Positions 1 to 8,100 of a stretch of 8,850 bases of DNA are shown piece after piece. The translations under genes and the position numbers were made by a program. The stretch spans positions 1 to 8,850 of the forward strand of contig CAMNAT010000058.1 of assembly GCA_946531785.1 (NCBI GenBank), in the 5' to 3' direction. The notes beneath the pieces were generated by a model. That model was not told where the DNA came from and searched no databases. It worked only from the letters and a program-made list of their open reading frames with translations. Source of the stretch: an uncultured Oscillospiraceae bacterium. GTDB taxonomy: Bacteria; Bacillota; Clostridia; UBA1381. Position 1 is the first letter of the stretch. Each line of letters begins with the position of its first letter.

Positions 1-2185
1 TTGCGATACTGAGCTTGTCTATGCTTGCGCGGTAGAGTATCTGCACAGCGTTGATCCTGTCCTCGGAATCCAATCCGAACTGGATAACATCTCCGGCTTT
101 CAGATCCCTTACCTGTGTAACATTGCGGTTATCGTACATGTCATTGTTATAGATCATATACGATGTCTTTGAGCCCTGAAAGTAGCCCTGCAGCTGAATG
201 CGCTCCTCGCCCTCATCATCTATCGCCTCCACTACCTTTGTTATCAGCAGCGGCCGCTTTGTTCTCAGGTTCTCCGGCTCGATAACATTCTCTTTGAGGA
301 CTATCGCCGATGAATACATATAATCGTCTATATCATAGACCGAAATATCATATGTCCAGTTGTTTGTAAGATACGACGCATCCTTGATCGTATAATCATC
401 CTTATCTCCGTCATACGGGATGAAGAAGATCGGTGTTGTCGAATCGATAAGATACTTCGTGTTGAAGCACATATTCGCCTTACGGTATTTGCCCGCGCCC
501 TTGAAGTGGATGGTGAAATCATCTATATTCTGCTCGTCCACTCCGAGATATCTCTCGTCGGCGGTATCTATGCTGCCGATGGAATTATCCGAATTCAGCT
601 TATAGTTTATGAGCTGCTCGCAGTTATTGCGCGCATCAATAAGATTATACACATCATGAGCGCTTTTCTTTGAACCGTTAAATGTAACGCTGTTCTTTAC
701 CGCAAGATCTGTAACAGTACCCTCCGCCGTCAGAAGCCGCGCCATATAGTCCTCGCCGCCGTCATCCTTGGGATAATACTTCATCAGATAGCCGTATTTC
801 GAGTTCTGCCCCTTATCCGATAGGCAGCGGACGATCTTGCCGAGCTTATCGAAATAGAAGGTTCCGGATCTGCCGATCTTCAGCTGATCTCCGGCATATG
901 CCGCAGAAAGATCATATCTTGTTCCGCCGATAGTTACAAAATCGCTGCTGTATGTGGTTATTTCGCCGGAGACGGAGCCTTCAAGGATCTCTATGCTGAT
1001 ATCCATTCCGTTCTCGCTCTTTACTACAGCAAGAACCTGCCCGGTTTTTATGTCTGAAGCTGATACAGGCATACCGTTTTTATATACCGAAAAGCTTGAA
1101 TAGTTCTGCTCATCGATATCCAACGTTTCCTTTGACTGATAGTCGTTTACCGTCATGCTTGACGCTGTCACAGCTTCAACCAGATAATATGTATAATCCC
1201 TGATGATGACAACATTATATGTAGTTGATCCGTTATTGGCAATGAGCGTTACCTCACAATTGAGTGAGCGCGCCGCATCAAGAGTCACGCCGGTCGATGC
1301 CTTACCGTTATAGATTATCTCTGCATTACGGTCTATCCTTGCGGTCTTGTTTGAGCCTTTATCGGAATCATAAACAATGCCGGCGGAGGTTATATCGGTG
1401 ATATCACAGCCGTAGATAACTGCTGTATTATTCTTTGAGCTGTCCTCTTCGATCCACTTTATAACAAGCTCACCGCTCTCGTCATCGTCTTTATAATAGA
1501 ACTTTACCGCCTTGCCGATCATTGAAGCGGCGGTAGTTGTACCCACATTATATAATGTATTACCGATGCGTACACTTGCTTTTGAGGTCGTGCCGTAGCC
1601 GGAAAGCGCGGTAACATTATTTGCGGTAATGACACCGTACTCCTTGTAGACATCGAGCAGATCCTCCATGATCTTCTTGTTTGTTTTCTTATATGTACGG
1701 TTATCAAGCTCGATAGATTTGAGATTGATAGCGTTATAGAGCATCATAGCAGCCGATTCAAGTGTTACCTGCGCGTTTTCAGATGAATCTGAGCATCCGC
1801 TCAGGAGTCCTAAGGACATAGCATATGAATGCGGATCCTCGCCGCCCATAATATTGCTGTAATCCGTTGCCTGGATCACTATTTTTTCTGCCTGAGCATA
1901 TGTTATTGGCGAGCCGCCGTCTAGTCCTATGCTTTTTGCATATTCCTCAGGATCTGCGATGTCCGTTCCTACAGCTGCATAGGCGTATTTCACAAAATCC
2001 GCCTGAGTGACCGTCGAATCCGGATTATAGTTATCCGGATAGCCCGGCACGATGCCGAGGGCAGCCATGAGGCTGACCTCGGTCTCGTGTCTTATCCCAA
2101 GCGCCGCCTGAACGCCCGTTATCTGAGCGCTCAGTGCGAGCAGCATGGAAAGTGTCAATATCAGTCCTAAAATTCTTTTCTTCAT
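1..2185 (-). CDS. Secreted protein with degenerate N-terminal SLH-like region (3' end outside window)
   Basis: I translated this frame codon by codon: it is open for 728 codons from the ATG at 2185-2183 to the left edge with no stop. The start is fixed by an ideal GGAGG nine bases upstream and by a typical signal peptide: MKKR, a hydrophobic core (ILGLILTLSMLLAL), and a likely cleavage after GVQA near residue 27. Residues about 28-155 look like decayed SLH repeats: three units with LGI/LGL-type cores and a Thr-containing helix start, but VTQAD, ITYAQ and VTLES stand where canonical repeats have TRAE-like motifs. A short helical stretch (about 156-175) is followed by a beta-rich region to residue 728, rich in Tyr, Asp, Asn and Gly, with weak internal repeats. 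I do not recognise a catalytic site or a characterised family. It overlaps the upstream gene by one base, so it is probably co-expressed with it. It may be a surface structural or assembly partner; that role is inference. Confidence 0.93.
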   Translation of the reverse strand, partial: MKKRILGLILTLSMLLALSAQITGVQAALGIRHETEVSLMAALGIVPGYPDNYNPDSTVTQADFVKYAYAAVGTDIADPEEYAKSIGLDGGSPITYAQAEKIVIQATDYSNIMGGEDPHSYAMSLGLLSGCSDSSENAQVTLESAAMMLYNAINLKSIELDNRTYKKTNKKIMEDLLDVYKEYGVITANNVTALSGYGTTSKASVRIGNTLYNVGTTTAASMIGKAVKFYYKDDDESGELVIKWIEEDSSKNNTAVIYGCDITDITSAGIVYDSDKGSNKTARIDRNAEIIYNGKASTGVTLDAARSLNCEVTLIANNGSTTYNVVIIRDYTYYLVEAVTASSMTVNDYQSKETLDIDEQNYSSFSVYKNGMPVSASDIKTGQVLAVVKSENGMDISIEILEGSVSGEITTYSSDFVTIGGTRYDLSAAYAGDQLKIGRSGTFYFDKLGKIVRCLSDKGQNSKYGYLMKYYPKDDGGEDYMARLLTAEGTVTDLAVKNSVTFNGSKKSAHDVYNLIDARNNCEQLINYKLNSDNSIGSIDTADERYLGVDEQNIDDFTIHFKGAGKYRKANMCFNTKYLIDSTTPIFFIPYDGDKDDYTIKDASYLTNNWTYDISVYDIDDYMYSSAIVLKENVIEPENLRTKRPLLITKVVEAIDDEGEERIQLQGYFQGSKTSYMIYNNDMYDNRNVTQVRDLKAGDVIQFGLDSEDRINAVQILYRASIDKLSIA
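1721..2104 (-). other. Degenerate SLH-like region of the second protein (residues 28-155)
   Basis: Three loosely similar units are visible at residues 36-73, 82-108 and 121-155. Each has a short helix, an LGI/LGL core and a second helix beginning with Thr. Unit 1 (AALGIVPGYPDNYNPD followed by VTQADFVKYAYAAVG) is the closest to SLH. Units 2 and 3 lack the F-x-P and TRAE-like motifs. Binding to wall polymer is possible but cannot be assumed. Confidence 0.5.
2105..2185 (-). other. Signal peptide of the second protein (residues about 1-27)
   Basis: A basic start (MKKR), a 14-residue hydrophobic core and a small-residue exit (GVQA followed by Ala) fit Sec-dependent export with signal peptidase I cleavage. 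The exact cut is predicted by eye. Confidence 0.85.
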
Positions 2186-5100
2186 TATTCTATACCTCCA
2201 GCAGCTCTATAGATCATGACTGCCGCCTGCGCTCTTGTCGCGTTCTCAAACGGAGCAAATCTTCCGTCATCAAAGCCGTTTATGATCCCCGCCTTTGCCA
2301 TTGTCTGCACCGCATCACGGGCATATGATGAGATCATTGCGGAATCTGTAAATACCAGTGCCGCACCGCTTGAAATACTCAGATTTGCCGCACGCACTGC
2401 GCGGTCTATCATTACTGCCATGTCCTGACGCGTTATGTTCGCATCAGGCGCAAATTCAGTATCGGATGTACCCTGAACGATACCGTTATTTACCGCTATC
2501 GCGACCGCATCATGATACCATGCGTCATTGGCTACATCTGCAAAGTCGCAGCTCATGTCCGATGTGTCGATCTTGTTTGCATAGCGAAGCATGCCTATGA
2601 GTATCTGAACGAACTCGGCTCTTGTGATATTATCGTTCGGAGCGAATACTCCGTCCGCCTTACCGTTAACAACTCCGACAGCGCTGAGAGCTACTATCGC
2701 CTTCTGCGCCCATGGAACATTGCCTATGTCGTTAAAGCCGCCGATGTTATCCATACCCTGAGTGAAGTAGGTCGGATCCGGCTGCGGGATGATCGCCTCA
2801 CCGTTAACAGTCTCGGTCTTTGTGCCGTCTGTTCCCGGCATAGCGGTGATCGCGCCGAAGTTACCCATCGCTGTGCCGTTTGCAGCGCCGGATGAAACAA
2901 CTCCGCTTGCGGTTCCGCCTCCAGATGAGGCTCCGCCGCCTCCGCCGCCGCCACCGCCGCCGGATGTTCCGGTATTCGCGGTGGTATTGGCAAGGCTTAC
3001 CTTTCTTTCAGCCGTATGTCCGTTATACTCTGCCTTTATTGTTATCGTCTGCACAGATGCACCCTTCGATACTGTCAGAACACCGTCCTTAACAGATACT
3101 CCCGAACCTGAGCTTACTACGCTCCATATTGCATCCGAAGGAGTGATGATCTGGTTCGCCTGGTTCCTCAATGTATAGGTAACCGTCGATGTACCGCTTG
3201 AGGGTATCAGAACAGATGTCGAACCGAACATATTGATCGCAGTTGTTTCTGCAAGAGTCTCTACCGTCTTTGTTGCAGACAGCCCGTTATACTCAGCCTT
3301 TATAACGATCTTTGCCTTGCTTGCAGCTGAAGCAGTTACTTTGAGTGTACCTGTTGCACCATCAAAGCTTACACCTGACGGACATTCCGCCGTCATTGGG
3401 ATATCGATAGTATCGATCGTTATTCCTGATGCGTCAACAACGCTTACACTATATGTTGCTGTCCCCGGTATCGTGATCGTATCGGAGCCGTTTATAACTA
3501 TGCTTTCAGCATTTACCCCTGTGCTTGCGGCAAAGTCAGCATCCGCAAACCATGCCTTGCCCTTTCCGTCAATACAGAGGCTCATGACCGCATATGATGA
3601 ATTCAGCGGAGCTGTCGATACGCTCTTCAGCTCTGTCCAAGAGCTGTTTGTGCCTGTAATCACCTCGGACTTGTCGCTTGAAAGCTCGCGTCCGAGCTCA
3701 TCATAATATGTCACCATGAGATATGCGCCCTTTGCGGCGTTGAAGCTCTGTACCTTTGCGCTGTATACATAACGCTGACCCGCGCTTATGCCTGAGATAG
3801 CATCGCTGTCCCACTTTTCACCATATGTACGGGAAACATCGTTATCCTCCTCGCCGTAGCCGGTTACAGCCAATGACGGCTTATTTTCGTATGTTACACC
3901 GGTGTCTACTCCTGCCTGCTTTGTGATCACAAGATCATCAAACCATACGGTGCCGTTTGAATTGTTCGCGCCGCCGCGGTAACGGAGGTCGATCCTGAGC
4001 TTAACAGCCTGCGGATCTACATATACAGAATTGGTAAGATGCTTCCAATCGGAGGTATCCTTCTCACCTGCGCCCTGCGGACTGTAAACCAGGAGCTTAC
4101 CATCGCTCAGTGTATTGCCGTTTTCATCATAAGCGATCACAGCCGCATATATGTTTGAGTCCGACGATACATTTTCAGTCTTTACCCACAGTGACAGATC
4201 ATAGGTGCTGCCGCCGCAGATCTCAATGTTATTAGCGATCTGCATCGAACCCTGAGCGCGATCTGCATTGAATATACGCGCCGCACCGCCGCTGTTGCCG
4301 GTATGGTCAACCTCGCCGTCCCATTCCATCGTTGCTGATGTGTCTGAGTTGGTGTATGAGGTATAGTTAAGCTTCCACCCGCTAAGGCTCGTGTCGAACG
4401 TGCCGTTTGCGATCGATTCTATCCTGTCACTGTTTGTCCAGCCCTCAGGCAGAAGCGTATCTCTGTCATAGTCTGTGAAGCTGCCGTTATTAAGCACTAC
4501 TCCATCAGCCTTATCCGACTGCTTTACAACATTTACTGTCATTTCAGCATAAGCAGAGCTGTTATCAGCCGATGCTGCACGAACAATGATAGTACCCGCC
4601 TGCGCTGTTTCGTCGATCACAAGAGCACCGTTGTTTCTTATCGTTATACCTGTATGTGTTCCGTCTATCGACCAGATCACAGCACCGTCATAGCTCTCAT
4701 TATACTGGTCTGCTACCTTTGCGGTATACTGATAGCTGTTTGCAGTACCGCCTGCAAGCGGTGCAACTACAAGGCTGTTGCCGCTTGTGATAGTTACATA
4801 TGTGGCAACCGCGCCTGATGTTTCGGTAAATATAACATTATCATACCAGACACTTCCTGTTGCTGTTTCGTTTGCAAGCATTATCCTTGCATATGCAGCC
4901 CCCTCCGGTGCGGTAAGCTGCCCGCTCTTTTCCTGCCATGAGGATGAATATGCTGTCTCAACAGTCTCAGACTGTATCACATTGCCCTCAGCATCAAGGA
5001 AGGATATGACTGCCTTACCTGATGCCGATGCTTCCGATACTGTCGAGAATTTATATGTGTATGCTTTGCCCGGTACTACCTCTATGCCGTCAGATGTCCA

Positions 5101-8100
5101 GTCCATAGCGCCCGTTACCTTGAGTATATTTTTGCCGTCTACCGCAGTCTTCGATGTGTCTATACCCTGCGGAGCCATGCGGAAGTTATGATAATATATA
5201 CTTCCCTCTGCGCCTCTGAGTCCCCAGTTGATGCCGAGCCTGTCAACATTCTGCGGAATGGTTATCTGCTTTCTGAGCGTATCATAACCGTTAGTGGTGT
5301 ACTCTGTTCCGGAGTTCCCATCCTTTATATACCATGTTCCGCCAAACTGGTTTTTCTTTGATGTAGTGCCCTGGAAGCCCTCATAGCTTATATAGGGACC
5401 TACTACCGTAGATGAGCTTAGCTGATAGAAGCTTTCAAGATGATAGTCCTGCGATACCCAATATGTGATACCGGTCGTGACTCTCAGATCCGGACCTCCG
5501 TCAGTTGAGCTGTTGTTTCTGTTATGTGTGTATATCTGACCGTCATAATCCGCGGTGATACCGTGCGAGCCGGTAAGCTTTACGGTACGCTTGCCATAAA
5601 CACCCGTGGGATCCTCCGCGCTGTGCTCTCCGCTCAGATATCCGTCATCATCATTGCTCCTGCCTATGTTTGCAAGCGCTGACTCAGATGCCTGGTTCAT
5701 AACATATGCCTGCGTACCGTTATGAGCGGCATTGATAGCCGGATCATGCGATGTCCAATACAGCGGCATCATAGCGTCATCCACATTTTCAAATGAACCG
5801 TTTAAGAGCTGCGAAGTAAGCTTATTGATCCTTATATCCTTTTCGGCATATATGAGCTTGTTCGTCCTGGATGTCGCTCTTACGGTAACAACGCACCCGG
5901 GCGCTGTATTCGTAACGGAAAGAACGCCATCCTCATCAATGCTTATACCGGTATATGATTCAAGCTCATTCCCATTCGAGTCTGAAACAGCATTGATCGA
6001 CCAGATCACATCACTGTCGCTTGTTTCCTTGAACGGATCGTAGTGGACAGCAGAGAGCTTTGTGGTATTCGCAGTCTCTGCTGCCGGTACCGGAAGTGAA
6101 TCCACATCCGCGCTTATAGTAACTGTCTCCTCACCGTAGCTGATGGAGATAGCCGGATACAACATCTCCGGATTCTTTTCGAGCTGCGGGAATTTCTCAA
6201 TCAACGCGCTCCAGCCCGAATATGTGCTGTCTATATCCTTTGTGAATACAACATTCGATGCAGTTCCGCTGTAATACGGCATCAGCAGGAATGCTATTTC
6301 ATTCTCATCCGGATGCTTCTCTATCCATCCTGTTATATAATCAGTAATATCAAGCGTGGTCTGCCAGCTTGCAATAGTTTCCGTATCGCCCAACTCACCC
6401 TCATACATTCTCTTTCCTGAGGTCTGGCGGTTGAGCTTGAATACGCCCTCTTTGTCATCATTCTTTACTACCGCTTCATCTGATGTGATTGCGGCATTTA
6501 TGTACTCCTCCTTGCCCTCAAAGGAGTTAATTACCGGACTTGACTCGTCCCAATCAGATGATAGAGGCTTCAGAACAAGCTTTCCGTCACGCGAAACGGA
6601 GGTAGTAAGTCTGATGCTTACTGAATTGATCGGATAGCCCGCCTTGATGGATTCTCTCAGTGTACTGATATCGAATTTGATACCGCCGGAGAAGCCTCTG
6701 TCGGAATCAGTCAGGTTCCTGATCTCAATATCCGGACCTGTCACATTAGCCGCATTCGTGTTGCTCTTTCTGAACAGAACATCCGCTGTCGGATAAAGCA
6801 CTGATGGATACTCTGATATAGTAACATTTACATTGATATCTGCTCTTGCTGACGGATTTACTCTTGAAGCAGCAGTTACTGTGATAACTCCGCTCTTTGC
6901 ACTCTCGCCTATTGTCAGCTTTCCTTCATTGATCTGATAGCCGGTAGTATCATCGCCGGATACTGACCAGTCAATGATAACATCATCCATCTTAACACCG
7001 AACTGATCCAGAACAGTTGCTGTATAGTCCGCGGTATACGGAAGCTGAGCTGTAAGAAGATCAAGCGCAGCCTCTCCGTCTATGCTGAGCGTTTTAGGGA
7101 CTGAGGACTCACGCTTTTCTATCGTTATATTCTTCTCAGCGAGCAGGTTGATGCTGCCGTCCTCGTTCTCATAATCTGCCTTGAGCTTGATCGTGTATGT
7201 GCCGATAGGCATAGATGTGTCTGCCGTCATTACGCTGTTTGCGCCTATTGCTGATTGCATTGAAACATAATCACAGCCCTCAACAGACCACATTACATCC
7301 GCGGGATCGAGCTTCATCTCAGTACCGATATCACTTATGAGAACTGCCTTATAGTCATCTATACTCGTTGTATAGTCTGATGAGACATTATCCCTTATTA
7401 CCCATGTGTCATCACCCTCGATATGCAGCTCTGTCGGTGTCAGAACCTTATCATTTATAACTACATAGTCTATCGCTGCGCGGCGGCTGCCGGCAACTGC
7501 GTATACGAAAAGTGCAACCTTACCGGATGCGATCCCTGCGTTGAGCGGCGAAATGCTCTTGCCGAGATATGCTTCACCCCCGGGATATACCGAATATGAT
7601 GAGCTGTCCACAAGAACACTGTTTTCGTTGACTGTAAAGAGCGCGCCGAGGTATTTATGTCCGCCTGTCACATCTGATGACGGCTCTGTTATACCCTCGA
7701 CCTGCGCTACGATATGGTCTGTAGCTCTTATTGTGCTGTTATTTGCATTGATATAGTCATCATCAATAGCGGCACCGGTAAGCGGCATATATGAAAGCCT
7801 TACCTGCGGCATTGATGTAACCACACCGTCAGAATACTGACCTACCAATGCCATACGCATCTCTATATTATCTATATTTGCAAGATCGTATTCGCCAAGA
7901 TACCAGATCGCATTGTTATTTGTATATGCAGCCGTTCTCTTTTCACCATTGGAATTTAGAGTTATCTCCTGTGTTCCTGCGTTTGATGACTTCGGCTGAT
8001 CCTTAACAACTATCGCTCCGTCAGGGTAGCTGACAGGAGCAGGTGTGGGCATCGGCGTCGGCGTCGGAGCTCCCGGCTCTGCGGTAGGTGCAGGTGTCGG

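Noticed and set aside
328..1707. Short minus-strand frames at 328-522 and 1519-1707
   Set aside because: They are out of frame with the second gene, which is open throughout this region with a signal peptide and a good start. Their Arg/Ser-rich translations look like frame shadows.
2160..2260. Promoter or terminator between the two genes
   Set aside because: The genes overlap by one base, and I see no hairpin with a T-run and no convincing -35/-10 pair in the coding sequence ahead of the second start.
2724..2993. Minus-strand frame of 89 codons rich in Ala, Glu and Pro
   Set aside because: It is a shifted reading of the glycine-rich linker. The repetitive GGC codons keep other frames open.
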